DNA of 24,807 bases from Flavobacteriales bacterium UBA6693 (GTDB taxonomy: Bacteria; Bacteroidota; Bacteroidia; Flavobacteriales; Weeksellaceae): assembly GCA_002454815.1 (NCBI GenBank), contig DKJL01000001.1:1-24807 (forward strand). The letters are read 5' to 3'. A program made the translations under genes and the position numbers. Below, piece after piece: positions 15,565-24,235 of this stretch. Numbering within the stretch: position 1 is the stretch's first letter; each line of letters opens with the position of its first letter. Below the pieces are notes generated by a model. The model had not been told where the DNA came from. It saw only the letters and a list, made by a program, of their open reading frames with translations, and ran no database searches.

Positions 15565-16965
15565 TTATTTCATATACAGCCGCATCCGCTTTTCTGCATC
15601 GGGTTTAACGTTAATGTTTCGCAAAATCTTCCGGTCATCGGGATAAGTGATGCGGAAATAGATGATTTTGTCCGCATAATATTTGAAATAGGGATGATTT
15701 TTCAGCCAGGCTTCCGGTGCCTCGACCAAGGTGTATCGTTCAACTTCGCTGGAGTTCAGCGGTGCGATGTTGATCAGTTTTTGTGCCAGTTCTTTATCAA
15801 GATTGTAGGTTTCCAGAATTTGTGTTTTGTTCATAAATCCACCCAGTTTTTTCCGGAAACCCAGGAAACTCGCTGCAGCGCGTTCATCAAATCCAAACTC
15901 AACCAGCTGATTAAAAGTAATCTCATTCAAATCTACTTTACTGTAATCGGTGTCGTTTTTGCGCAGACCGGTATTGTGATCGGTACTTGTTACCGTATTA
16001 TTTCCGCCTGCCGGGCTACTTACAGTGGCAGGATTAAGCACTATGAAAGGTTTCAATTCCTGAAATTTTTCTGCTGAAATTACAAAGCAACGCTCAATAT
16101 CATCCAGACTTTTAAAACTTCCTTTCAGATTTCGGTCGCGATAATTGATAATTACCTGCGCCTGTTTTTCCGAAAAACCCAGAGTGCGCCATCCGTTTAA
16201 ATCTGTGGTATTCGGATCAAAATAATCCATCGTAGTAACCGCAAAGTTGGCTTTTGGACGCGTGCCGGATGAACTCACCGTGGTTGATGTGGGTACAGTT
16301 TTTTCCGGTAGCAAAAGATAGGGCGCCAGTTTACGGTAATTGTCCTCGCTGATCATATAGCATTCGCGGAATTTTTCTTTGCTTATGAAGCTGCCACCCA
16401 AATAGTTCCGGTATTTTACGATAGAAGCAGCTTGACGTTCAGAAAAACCGAGACGCACGAAGTCGGCTTCGGAATAAAGGTCGGGATTAAATTTTCCGGG
16501 AATCTGCAGTTGCTTTGTTTTGTACCCGGACGGTGAATTGGAAGCGTACGAATTCCGCGGACTGTTATAAGAAGAATAGTTCGCAGTGGACCGCGTGCTT
16601 GGCGCAATTTCCGGCAAAAGTAAATAAGGCGCAATCGCGTCATATTTTTCCTCCGAAATCACAAAGCATTTTTTTATTTCTTCCTTGGACGAAAATTGGC
16701 CGCCAAGCATTTTTTTATATTTAAGAATAGTCTTCACCTGCTTTTCAGAGAAGCCCAATTGGCGCCATGCCATATCATCCAAATCATTCGGATTGAATGC
16801 TGACAAGGTAGTTTTCCCAAAGAAGGACGCTTCCGAAAAATGTTCCGGCGCTGTAGCGGGTTTTTCAGCTCCAAAGTAATAAAGTCCGCCTAAAAGAAAA
16901 AGACCGGAGGTGGCAAAACCGAGGAAATAATTCTTCGCGGAAGAAATGGGTAAATTAAATCTCAT
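15565..16965 (-). CDS. Membrane-anchored protein with four helix-hairpin-helix units
   Basis: A 466-residue protein, ComEA-like in its units but much longer. A transmembrane segment at about 11-32 is followed by four units of about 60 residues at 57-119, 159-221, 249-310 and 344-403. The first three share 'F(N/D)PN...LGFSEKQ...I.(K/N)YR...LGG.F.S.......C(F/Y).IS...(Y/F)..L.P(Y/F)'; the fourth is more diverged. Low-complexity Ser/Asn/Thr linkers separate them. The tail includes HPYFKYYADKIIYFRI. Helix-hairpin-helix units normally bind DNA non-specifically, so surface or periplasmic DNA binding is a reasonable guess, unproven. ATG at 16965 is preferred over the longer frame start at 16992 because MRFNLPIS precedes the membrane helix. 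It lies 84 nt after the MerR gene and is probably in the same transcript. Confidence 0.85.
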   Translation of the reverse strand: MRFNLPISSAKNYFLGFATSGLFLLGGLYYFGAEKPATAPEHFSEASFFGKTTLSAFNPNDLDDMAWRQLGFSEKQVKTILKYKKMLGGQFSSKEEIKKCFVISEEKYDAIAPYLLLPEIAPSTRSTANYSSYNSPRNSYASNSPSGYKTKQLQIPGKFNPDLYSEADFVRLGFSERQAASIVKYRNYLGGSFISKEKFRECYMISEDNYRKLAPYLLLPEKTVPTSTTVSSSGTRPKANFAVTTMDYFDPNTTDLNGWRTLGFSEKQAQVIINYRDRNLKGSFKSLDDIERCFVISAEKFQELKPFIVLNPATVSSPAGGNNTVTSTDHNTGLRKNDTDYSKVDLNEITFNQLVEFGFDERAAASFLGFRKKLGGFMNKTQILETYNLDKELAQKLINIAPLNSSEVERYTLVEAPEAWLKNHPYFKYYADKIIYFRITYPDDRKILRNINVKPDAEKRMRLYMK

Positions 16966-17049
16966 AGCTGTATTTTCACGTAAATGTAACACGCTAAAAT
17001 ATTGGCCTCTAAGTGTTTTAACCTATTTTATACTAGCGGAAAATTCTGA

Positions 17050-17391
17050 TTATTCTGGCTTTTCAACGAGGGAGTCTTTCAGTTTTTGGAGTTCTGCTTT
17101 CACAAATTGCAGCCTGTCGATCATCGAAACGGTTTCCGAAATTTTTGAATTGGTCGCTAACGCAATGCGCGCACCATCTAACGTATAGCCTTTCTCCTTA
17201 ACGAGATGATAAATAATCTTAAGATTTTTAATGTCTTCCGGTGTGAAATAACGGTTGCCTTTTTTGTTTTTTTTAGGCTTAATAATCGGAAATTCCTGTT
17301 CCCAATAGCGGATCAGCGACGCATTTACGTCGAAGGCGCGCGCCACTTCTCCAATGGAATAATACAGCTTGTCGGGTAATATTATCTTCAT
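17050..17391 (-). CDS. MerR-type transcriptional regulator
   Basis: A 113-residue DNA-binding protein with the MerR winged helix-turn-helix at about 10-78: YYSIGEVARAFDVNASLIRYWE, then KGNRYFTPEDIKNLKIIYHL and GYTLDGARIAL. A short coiled-coil (about 88-108) for dimerisation ends the protein. There is no effector domain and no cysteine cluster, so metal sensing is unlikely. It starts 18 nt after the helicase stop, pointing to co-transcription. Its targets are not apparent; no obvious MerR operator (spaced inverted repeat in a 19-20-nt spacer) was found by eye. Confidence 0.92.
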   Translation of the reverse strand: MKIILPDKLYYSIGEVARAFDVNASLIRYWEQEFPIIKPKKNKKGNRYFTPEDIKNLKIIYHLVKEKGYTLDGARIALATNSKISETVSMIDRLQFVKAELQKLKDSLVEKPE

Positions 17392-17409
17392 TGCAATACA
17401 GTTTTGGCA

Positions 17410-18717
17410 TTAATACGCGATTTCAATCTTCAGTTTTTTATTTTTTATCTTCTCCTTCTGGAGCTGTGCTACCAATTTTTTCGCATTATCGCGCCGAACT
17501 GCGACATAAGAAGAAGTGTCCTTTACCTCAATCAGCCCAATATCTTCTTTTTGCAAACCGCCTTTTTTAATTAAAAAACCGACGATGTCGACCTTGTTAA
17601 TTTTGTCTTTTTTCCCGGCACTGAGATAAAGCGTGACGAATGGCGTTTTTTCTGGGATATTATAGTTTCCGCTGAGCGGATCTTCCTGCGTATTGCTTTT
17701 AATAAATGGAAAATTTTCCTCCGGTGTCATGATGAGATACACAAATCCTTTAGCGTTCATGCGGGCGGTCCGTCCGTTCCGGTGGATGAACGCGTCTTCT
17801 TTCGGCGGCAGTTGATAGTGTACAATCGATTCTACTTCAGCAATGTCCAGTCCGCGCGCGGCAAGATCCGTTGTGATCAGAATGCGGGAAGAATCATTTC
17901 TGAATTTCAGCAGTGCGCGTTCCCGTTCGTCCTGTTCCATACCGCCATGAAAGGTTTCGCGTTCGATGCCTTTCTCCGCCAACAGGGCCGAAATCCGGTC
18001 CACAGCATCGCGGTGATTACAGAAAATGAGACAGCGACGGTTGCCGATTTTGCAGAGTAGCCTGAATAATGTGTCGAGCTTCTCTTCCGACGTGGTCATT
18101 ACTTTACGCAATTGAAGTTGCGGCTTTATTTCCGCAGTCTTCAGAAAACTAATTGTTTTCGGTTCCTGAAGTTTAGTAAAATCAGGAATATCATTCATTG
18201 CTGTTGCTGAGGTCAGCATTTTTTGTTTAAGATTGGGCATCGCGCCGATGATGTACTCCATATCTTCCTGAAAACCAAACTCGAGTGCTTTATCGAATTC
18301 ATCCAAGACCAAAAAATGGATATTTTTTGAATCAAAATTGCCGTGCCGGATGTGGTAGGCTACGCGCCCGGGTGTACCGATCAACAGCACAGGCGCTTGT
18401 ACGAGCGTGTTTTTTTCAATTTTTTTATCATGGCCGCCGTAGCAAATACTTACTTTAAAATCTGCTTCCATGTTTTTAAATACCTGCTCAATCTGCAGGG
18501 CAAGTTCGCGCGAGGGAACCAAGACCATAGCCTGAACACCATTTTGCTCTGCAAGGAGCGAACGTAATAACGGAAAAAGAAAAGCCAAAGTTTTGCCGGA
18601 ACCGGTGGGCGACAGCAAAATAAGATCGTCACCGTTTTCAGCAGCTTTGTAGGTGGCTTTCTGCATCGTGTTCATATCTTGGATCTGCAGGTTGGCGTAG
18701 AGGTTCTGTAAGTTCAT
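17410..18717 (-). CDS. DEAD-box RNA helicase of DbpA type
   Basis: ATP-dependent RNA helicase, 435 residues. Motifs: Q-type MNTMQKAT (15-22), motif I SPTGSGKT (36-43), Ia VPSRELALQ, Ib GTPGR (114-118), motif II DEFD (139-142), motif III SAT (170-172), motif V TTDLAARGLD (282-291), motif VI HRNGRTAR (312-319). The last 75 residues (about 361-435: LYLSAGKKDKINKVDIVGFL, GLIEVKDTSSYVAV) match the RRM-like C-terminal domain of DbpA, which binds hairpin 92 of 23S rRNA; a role in large-subunit assembly follows by family. The usual motif II DEAD is DEFD here, keeping the two catalytic acidic residues. First gene of a helicase-MerR-HhH group, divergent from rpsA. Confidence 0.93.
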   Translation of the reverse strand: MNLQNLYANLQIQDMNTMQKATYKAAENGDDLILLSPTGSGKTLAFLFPLLRSLLAEQNGVQAMVLVPSRELALQIEQVFKNMEADFKVSICYGGHDKKIEKNTLVQAPVLLIGTPGRVAYHIRHGNFDSKNIHFLVLDEFDKALEFGFQEDMEYIIGAMPNLKQKMLTSATAMNDIPDFTKLQEPKTISFLKTAEIKPQLQLRKVMTTSEEKLDTLFRLLCKIGNRRCLIFCNHRDAVDRISALLAEKGIERETFHGGMEQDERERALLKFRNDSSRILITTDLAARGLDIAEVESIVHYQLPPKEDAFIHRNGRTARMNAKGFVYLIMTPEENFPFIKSNTQEDPLSGNYNIPEKTPFVTLYLSAGKKDKINKVDIVGFLIKKGGLQKEDIGLIEVKDTSSYVAVRRDNAKKLVAQLQKEKIKNKKLKIEIAY

Positions 18718-18729
18718 GGTGCAAATATA
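18718..18729 (-). promoter_or_regulatory. Helicase promoter -7 box abutting the start codon
   Basis: TATATTTG (18722-18729) followed by CACC and then immediately by the ATG at 18717. With the -7 centring typical of Bacteroidota the transcript would begin at or next to the start codon, that is, leaderless. No clear -33 box. Confidence 0.5.
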
Positions 18730-18814
18730 ATTGAAAGCTTTGGTTGAATTTTTTATTTTGTTTTAAATATAAAATTAATGGAGTCTGTGCGAGTGGTTTA
18801 ATCAAATAAAGTTG

Positions 18815-18826
18815 TATTTTTGCACC
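18815..18826 (+). promoter_or_regulatory. rpsA promoter -7 box
   Basis: A perfect TAnnTTTG (TATTTTTG, 18815-18822) followed by CACC. The resulting leader is about 115 nt, long enough for S1 autogenous control as known in E. coli (inference). The -33 box is weak. Confidence 0.5.
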
Positions 18827-18942
18827 ACTTTTTGTGGGCACTATTGGCGAAGTTAAAACATTAACAATTAACATCTTCTGTATGTATTGATCTTCCACAT
18901 TAAGCCATTGATCAGAAACAGCAGGATACAAATTATTTTATT

Positions 18943-20742
18943 ATGTCAGAAACGACAGACAAAGCAGAGGTTCTTTTGAACCAAAACGTAGCTCCGGAAC
19001 AGTTTGATTGGGATTCATTCGAATCTGGTCTCGATGCTGAATCCAGACAGGAAAAGAACGATCTAGAGGAAATCTACAATGGTTCCCTTAACAATCTTCA
19101 GGACAATGATGTACTTACAGGTCGAGTGGTAAGACTTACCGACAAAGAAGCGATCGTTGACATTAACTTTAAGTCTGAAGGAGTTATTTCTTTGAACGAA
19201 TTCCGTTACAACCAGGCACTTGCAGTAGGCGATGAAGTTGAGGTAATGGTGGACCGGAGAGAAGATAAATCAGGCCAGTTGCAACTTTCCCACAGAAAGG
19301 CGAGAATCCTTAAAGCTTGGGATCGTGTGAATGAGCTGCACGAAACCGGCGAAATCGTAAACGGTTTTGTAAAATCAAGAACAAAAGGAGGTATGATCGT
19401 CGATATCCACGGTATCGAAGCATTCTTACCAGGTTCACAAATTGATGTGAAGCCTATCAAAGACTACGATCAGTACGTAGGAAAAACAATGGAGTTCAAG
19501 GTGGTTAAAATTAACCCGGAATTCAAAAACGTTGTAGTTTCTCACAAAGCGCTGATTGAAGCAGACATCGAAGGTCAGAAAAAAGAGATCATCGCACAGC
19601 TCGAAAAAGGTCAGGTATTGGAAGGTACTGTGAAAAACATTACTTCTTACGGTGTATTCGTAGACCTTGGTGGTGTAGACGGACTGATCCACATTACCGA
19701 TCTTTCCTGGAGCCGCGTCAACCACCCATCGGAAATCCTGGAAGACGGGCAGACTGTAAAAGTGGTTATCCTTGACTTTGACGACGAGAAAACAAGAATC
19801 CAGTTGGGTATGAAGCAGCTTGAGGCTCATCCTTGGGATGCACTTTCTGCAGACATGAAGCCGGGCGACCGCGTAAAAGGTAAAGTAGTGGTTCTTGCTG
19901 ATTACGGTGCTTTCGTAGAGGTTGCGCCAGGTGTTGAAGGTCTGATCCACGTTTCAGAAATGTCTTGGTCTACTCACTTGAGAAGTGCCGGTGATTTTGT
20001 AAAAGTAGGCGATGAGGTAGAAGCAGAAGTATTGACTTTAGACAGAGAAGACCGCAAAATCTCCTTGGGTATGAAGCAACTGAGCGAAGATCCTTGGTCC
20101 AACATCGAGTCCAAATATCCTGTAGGTTCTCAGCACGTAGGTACGGTGCGTAACTTCACCAACTTCGGCGTATTCGTGGAACTGGAAGAAGGTATCGACG
20201 GACTTATTTATATCTCTGATCTTTCCTGGACTAAAAAGATCAAGCATCCATCAGAATTCTGCAACGTTGGCGACAAGCTGGATGTTGTAGTGTTGGAACT
20301 TGATACTGCAGCACGCAGACTTTCTTTAGGTCACAAACAACTGCAGGAAAATCCGTGGGACAAATTCGAAACAAAATACGCAGAAGGAACGGTACATACC
20401 GGTACGGCTACGGAAGTTTTCGACAAAGGAGCACAGGTACAGTTCGAAGATGTAGAAGTTGAGGCATTCTGCCCATCAAGATTATTGGAAAAGCAAGACG
20501 GATCCAAAATCAAGAAAGGCGAAGAAGCGCAGTTTAAAGTGATCGAATTCAACAAAGAATTCAAAAGAGTAGTAGTATCTCATACCGGCATCTTCAGAGA
20601 TGAAGAGCGCAAGAATACGAGAGAAGCTTCACAGTCACACTCTTCAAAAGCAATGTCTTCATCTACTTCCAACGAAGAAAAATCAACGTTGGGCGACCTG
20701 GATGTTTTGGCAGAACTGAAAAAGAAAATGGAAGGGAAATAA
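18943..20742 (+). CDS. rpsA: 30S ribosomal protein S1
   Basis: RNA-binding ribosomal protein that docks mRNA on the 30S subunit; 599 residues. An acidic N-terminal region (1-53) is followed by six S1 (OB-fold) domains at about 54-118, 138-204, 224-292, 309-378, 395-465 and 482-548. Domains 3-5 are the most typical, with ITSYGVFVDLGGVDGLIHIT, LADYGAFVEVAPGVEGLIHV and NFTNFGVFVELEEGIDGLIY. The serine-rich C-terminal tail ends in a short helix (DLDVLAELKKKMEGK). In this phylum mRNAs rarely carry Shine-Dalgarno sites, so S1 is thought important for initiation (family knowledge). Single gene with its own promoter and a strong terminator. Confidence 0.97.
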   Translation: MSETTDKAEVLLNQNVAPEQFDWDSFESGLDAESRQEKNDLEEIYNGSLNNLQDNDVLTGRVVRLTDKEAIVDINFKSEGVISLNEFRYNQALAVGDEVEVMVDRREDKSGQLQLSHRKARILKAWDRVNELHETGEIVNGFVKSRTKGGMIVDIHGIEAFLPGSQIDVKPIKDYDQYVGKTMEFKVVKINPEFKNVVVSHKALIEADIEGQKKEIIAQLEKGQVLEGTVKNITSYGVFVDLGGVDGLIHITDLSWSRVNHPSEILEDGQTVKVVILDFDDEKTRIQLGMKQLEAHPWDALSADMKPGDRVKGKVVVLADYGAFVEVAPGVEGLIHVSEMSWSTHLRSAGDFVKVGDEVEAEVLTLDREDRKISLGMKQLSEDPWSNIESKYPVGSQHVGTVRNFTNFGVFVELEEGIDGLIYISDLSWTKKIKHPSEFCNVGDKLDVVVLELDTAARRLSLGHKQLQENPWDKFETKYAEGTVHTGTATEVFDKGAQVQFEDVEVEAFCPSRLLEKQDGSKIKKGEEAQFKVIEFNKEFKRVVVSHTGIFRDEERKNTREASQSHSSKAMSSSTSNEEKSTLGDLDVLAELKKKMEGK

Positions 20743-21049
20743 TCCTTAGTCATTTATAATAAAGAACGCTTCACCTTGGTGAGGCGTTTTTTTGTTTTAA
20801 AAATTACTTCGCTTTTCTTTTTTTAAGTGGTTTTTTATCTTTCGTAGAATCTTTATAGATCAATGCTGTCAATTATTTTCAGTGGCACGGAATATTTCAA
20901 TTTTTTGAAAAACCCTGTTACTAAGCAGAAATTTCCTTGATCGTTTAGAACTTTGAGCTTACTTAGAACGGAAAAAATGTTAAAACTTCATTTTGTTTAA
21001 ATATAATTCAATACGTAATACTTTTTTTTATAAATTCGACGTCTAATAA
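20743..21049. other. 307-nt spacer between rpsA and the M36 protease gene
   Basis: Holds the rpsA terminator (20765-20793) and, near its end, a -7-like TAAATTCG (21031-21038, one mismatch from TAnnTTTG) that could start the protease transcript. The AT-rich remainder shows no ORF or repeat I can support. Confidence 0.6.
20765..20793 (+). terminator. Rho-independent terminator of rpsA
   Basis: AACGCTTCAC/GTGAGGCGTT, a 10-bp stem with one G-U pair and a CTTG tetraloop, then seven T residues at 20787-20793. It begins 22 nt after the stop. Confidence 0.9.
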
Positions 21050-23650
21050 ATGAGTTATATGAAAAATAGAAATTTACCTTTGAAAATTGCTGCCGCTTGT
21101 TTTTTGTTCTGTTTCGGACAGACCGGCGCGCAGGATTTTAAAACCATTATTAAAAATCACATGGCGTCACGCGGCGCTGTGCAGAAATCTGATTTAACGA
21201 ATTTTGAAATCATTAATGAGGATTTCTCGCGATCGATGAACGGAGACGTTATTAAAATTCAGCAATCTTATAACGGCATTCCGGTGTACAATGCTATCGG
21301 AACGGCGTTGATTAAAGCAGAAAAAGTAGCTTACTTTAATGAAAGTTTTACAAAAAATTACAACAGCGCTTCCAGACCAGGTTCTGCAGTTGCCGCTGCC
21401 TCAGTTTTTGCCAATGTTGCACAGGCATTAGGTTTAAAAAAGCCAGGTGAATATCAGCTGATCGGAATTAATGACGTGGAAAATAAAGGAGCGGCTAATG
21501 TAAAAAACAGATTAATTTATTTTCCCACAGCTGATAGTGAGCTGAAACTTTGCTATGAATTTATCTTTGAAGAAAGTGGAACGTCTAATTATTGGGCAAT
21601 TTTGGCCGACGCTTCAAACGGTGAAATATTAAGAAAAGAAAATTTAACGGTTTCGTGTCAGTTTGCGCATGAGGCATACAGCCACGATTATTCTGCTCAT
21701 CTGCCGGCAGGTTTTTCCCAGAGTTTTAGCGATGAAAATAATGCTCTTGTAGGTCCGGCCGCATTTGCACCGTCGGATGCGAAATACCGCGTATACGCTT
21801 TTCCGGTTGAAAGTCCTAACCACGGCGAACGAATTTTGGTTTCCAATCCTTGGTTTTTGGACGCTTCTCCTGACGGATGGCATTTAATATCTGGAGGTAC
21901 GTACGCGGGAAATTCTACCAAAACGAGAGGAAATAATGTGTTCGCGTATGAAGATCAGAAAAACCTGAATGTGGAAGGACAGTTTGCAGAAGGCGGATCT
22001 TCCCGGCTTTTTGATTTTCCGGTAATTGCCGATAACGCGGTTTATAATTTAAATGCTTCTATTACTAATCTGTTTTACGTCAATAACAAAGTTCACGATA
22101 TTTTTTACCGTCTGGGTTTTACTGAAACAGCCAGGAATTTTCAGGCTTATAACTTTGGAAAAGGGGGAGAACAAAATGACTACGTTCGTGCAGAAGCGCA
22201 GGACGGTGGAGGCAGAAACAACGCTAATTTTGCCACACCATCAGATGGCAGCCGACCGAGAATGCAGATGTATCTTTTCGACGGAAGCATTGTAGACAGG
22301 GTTTTCTATAACACTCCTCCCGAAGCGGTTGGACGTATTGTACAGAATGTAGTTTCTACAACTTTTGGCCCTACATTGACAGAAACAGGTGTGACAGCAG
22401 ATGTGAAACTTTCTCCGGTTTTGGACGGCTGTACTGATCTTCCACTAGGTTCACTAGTAGGAAAAATAGGTTTGTTCGAGAGAGGGACCTGTGGCTTCAC
22501 CGTAAAAGTGAAAAATGCACAAAATGCCGGTGCTGTTGCTGCTATTATTTATAGTTTGCCGGATTCTACGCCGACTTCGGGTATGGGTGGCACCGATGCG
22601 AGTATTATCATCCCTTCTGTACTTATCCAAAATGACGAAGGTTTGTACATGAAAAACTTACTAAGCACTACAAATGTAAATATAACTTTGAAGTATGATG
22701 CTGTTAACCAAAGAACCAAAGACGGCAGTCTGGATAATGGAATCGTTGTTCACGAATACGGCCACGGGATATCCAATAGGTTAACGGGAGATGGTTACTC
22801 CTGTCTGTCTACCAGCAATACGAAAGAGCAGATGGGAGAGGGATGGTCAGATTTCTTTGCTTTGATGTTAACCAACAGACCCGGTGATAACAAGGATGTA
22901 CCGAGAGGAGTGGGGACTTTTGCTTCATCTGAATCTGTAGCAGGCAACGGAATTCGCCCCGTGAGATATTCTCCCGATTTTGAAGTCAACAGTTATACCT
23001 ACGGTGCCACTAATTCCATGGGCACCAATGCGTCGCCTACCGTACATTCTATCGGGTTTGTTTGGGCCACGATGCTTTGGGATCTTCACTGGAAATTCGC
23101 AGAAAAATATGGCTATTCTTCGGACGTAATGGCAAACGCCACCAACGGAAGTACAAAAGTTTTACAGCTGGTGACAGACGGATTAAAGCTACAGCCGTGC
23201 AGCCCAACTTTCATCGATGGGCGGGATGCCATATTGCAGGCAGATCTTGCTGCCGGCGGAGCCGATAAATGTATGATCTGGGAAACGTTCGCGAGAAGAG
23301 GCTTAGGCGTTAACGCCTCCGCTGGTTCCAAAACAGTCATTACCGATCAGGTGGAGAACTTCGACGTGCCGGCAGAATGTGCCACCTTGGCGACCAGTGA
23401 TGTCGCCGCAGGGAAAGAATTGAGCCTTTATCCCAATCCAGCCAAAAATGAGTTCTTCGTGAAAAGCGCTAAAACTATCCTCGGCAAAGTAAACGTCACC
23501 ATTTATGATGCGTCCGGAAAATTAGTTTCCAGTCAGAAAATAAGTACAGACGAGGCAGTCAATACCCAGACGCTCAGCAACGGAATTTACATTGTAAAAG
23601 TTGATGGGTTAGGAATCCAGTATTCTTCCAAGCTGATGATCAGAAAATAA
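21050..23650 (+). CDS. Secreted M36 (fungalysin-type) metalloprotease with PA insert and type IX sorting domain
   Basis: An 866-residue exported zinc protease. The order is: signal peptide (ends near QTGAQ, residue about 28), FTP/PepSY-like propeptide (about 30-200, with QQSYNGIPVYNAIG), M36 catalytic domain (about 290-780) interrupted by a PA domain (about 440-545: GLFERGTCGFTVKVKNAQ, AAIIYS). The active site is HEYGHG with H568, E569, H572, and the third zinc ligand is E597 in GEGWSDFFA. The C-terminal Por tail (about 795-866) has LSLYPNPAKNEFFVKS and LSNGIYIVKVDG, so it uses type IX secretion. Likely role: extracellular protein degradation. A second ATG at 21059 (MKNRNLPLK) gives a more usual signal peptide start; either is possible. 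Confidence 0.95.
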   Translation: MSYMKNRNLPLKIAAACFLFCFGQTGAQDFKTIIKNHMASRGAVQKSDLTNFEIINEDFSRSMNGDVIKIQQSYNGIPVYNAIGTALIKAEKVAYFNESFTKNYNSASRPGSAVAAASVFANVAQALGLKKPGEYQLIGINDVENKGAANVKNRLIYFPTADSELKLCYEFIFEESGTSNYWAILADASNGEILRKENLTVSCQFAHEAYSHDYSAHLPAGFSQSFSDENNALVGPAAFAPSDAKYRVYAFPVESPNHGERILVSNPWFLDASPDGWHLISGGTYAGNSTKTRGNNVFAYEDQKNLNVEGQFAEGGSSRLFDFPVIADNAVYNLNASITNLFYVNNKVHDIFYRLGFTETARNFQAYNFGKGGEQNDYVRAEAQDGGGRNNANFATPSDGSRPRMQMYLFDGSIVDRVFYNTPPEAVGRIVQNVVSTTFGPTLTETGVTADVKLSPVLDGCTDLPLGSLVGKIGLFERGTCGFTVKVKNAQNAGAVAAIIYSLPDSTPTSGMGGTDASIIIPSVLIQNDEGLYMKNLLSTTNVNITLKYDAVNQRTKDGSLDNGIVVHEYGHGISNRLTGDGYSCLSTSNTKEQMGEGWSDFFALMLTNRPGDNKDVPRGVGTFASSESVAGNGIRPVRYSPDFEVNSYTYGATNSMGTNASPTVHSIGFVWATMLWDLHWKFAEKYGYSSDVMANATNGSTKVLQLVTDGLKLQPCSPTFIDGRDAILQADLAAGGADKCMIWETFARRGLGVNASAGSKTVITDQVENFDVPAECATLATSDVAAGKELSLYPNPAKNEFFVKSAKTILGKVNVTIYDASGKLVSSQKISTDEAVNTQTLSNGIYIVKVDGLGIQYSSKLMIRK

Positions 23651-23673
23651 GTATAGTTGATTATTTTTTTGAA

Positions 23674-23703
23674 GGCCGTCCCGTTTTGCGGGCCGGTCTT
23701 TTT
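23674..23703 (+). terminator. Rho-independent terminator of the M36 protease gene
   Basis: GGCCGTCCCG/CGGGCCGGTC, a 10-pair stem with one mismatch and one G-U pair, loop TTTTG, followed by TTTTT. It begins 23 nt after the stop and faces the rplS terminator. Confidence 0.85.
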
Positions 23704-23734
23704 ATGCGCAAAACGTAAAATGAGCGCACAAAAA

Positions 23735-23758
23735 AACCCATCGTTTAAAGGATGGGTT
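23735..23758 (-). terminator. Rho-independent terminator of rplS
   Basis: On the - strand, AACCCATC/GATGGGTT (8-bp perfect stem, 8-nt loop) followed by a run of T (+ strand A at 23730-23736). It begins 19 nt after the rplS stop. Confidence 0.88.
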
Positions 23759-23777
23759 CATACTGCAATAGCAGATT

Positions 23778-24131
23778 TTACTTTTTGTAAGCAGCGTCTT
23801 TGATTCTCGCTTTCTTACCACGGAGATTTTTGAAGTAGTAGATTCTTGCTCTACGAACTTTACCTCTGCGGTCTACTTCAATTTTTTGCAAAGCAGGCAT
23901 GTTCATCGGGAAGACTCTCTGAACCCCAATGTCACCACTCATTTTGCGGATCGTAAAGGTCTTTGTAGCGCCAGTTCCTCTGATCTGAAGAACAACACCT
24001 TTAAAGAACTGGGTTCTGGTTTTAGCACCCTCTTTAATTTCGTAATACACAGTGATGGTGTCACCGGCTTTGAATTCCGGGAATTCTTTTTTCGCAATGT
24101 ACTTATCCTGTACATACTTTAATAAATCCAT
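23778..24131 (-). CDS. rplS: 50S ribosomal protein L19
   Basis: Large-subunit protein at the 30S-50S interface; 117 residues, canonical sequence (EFKAGDTITVYYEIKEG, KTRTQFFKGVVLQIRG, FTIRKMSGDIGVQRVFP). In many bacteria rplS ends an rpsP-rimM-trmD-rplS operon; here it stands alone, with its own promoter and terminator, a repeat upstream and a divergent CoA-transferase gene. Its roughly 70-nt leader contains a perfect AT palindrome right before the ATG (see the leader entry). Confidence 0.97.
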   Translation of the reverse strand: MDLLKYVQDKYIAKKEFPEFKAGDTITVYYEIKEGAKTRTQFFKGVVLQIRGTGATKTFTIRKMSGDIGVQRVFPMNMPALQKIEVDRRGKVRRARIYYFKNLRGKKARIKDAAYKK

Positions 24132-24201
24132 TTTTTATATAAAAAAAGTTTTTGTCAAGCTAAGCAACGTGCACGTCCTTCGTCAGAGGTTGGTTAACAA
24201 G
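24132..24201 (-). promoter_or_regulatory. rplS 5' leader with palindromes, candidate L19 leader
   Basis: The predicted leader contains ACGTGCACGT (24167-24176, perfect palindrome) and, just before the start codon, the perfect inverted repeat TTTTTTATATAAAAAA. The latter could form a hairpin next to the initiation site. Structured leaders of ribosomal protein genes often bind their own product; this one is proposed only from position and symmetry. Confidence 0.35.
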
Positions 24202-24204
24202 CTG

Positions 24205-24235
24205 CAAAAATAACACAATTTTCACAATCCGCCAA
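24205..24235 (-). promoter_or_regulatory. rplS promoter
   Basis: TTG (24233-24235), a 20-nt spacer and a perfect TAnnTTTG (TATTTTTG, 24205-24212), read on the - strand, followed by CAGC. Confidence 0.65.

Noticed and set aside
15532..16077. 181-codon + strand ORF
   Set aside because: It is antisense to the helix-hairpin-helix gene, whose repeat structure is convincing; the antisense translation shows no family features.
18638..18931. - strand 97-codon ORF upstream of the helicase
   Set aside because: It overlaps the helicase N-terminus in another frame and spans both divergent promoters.
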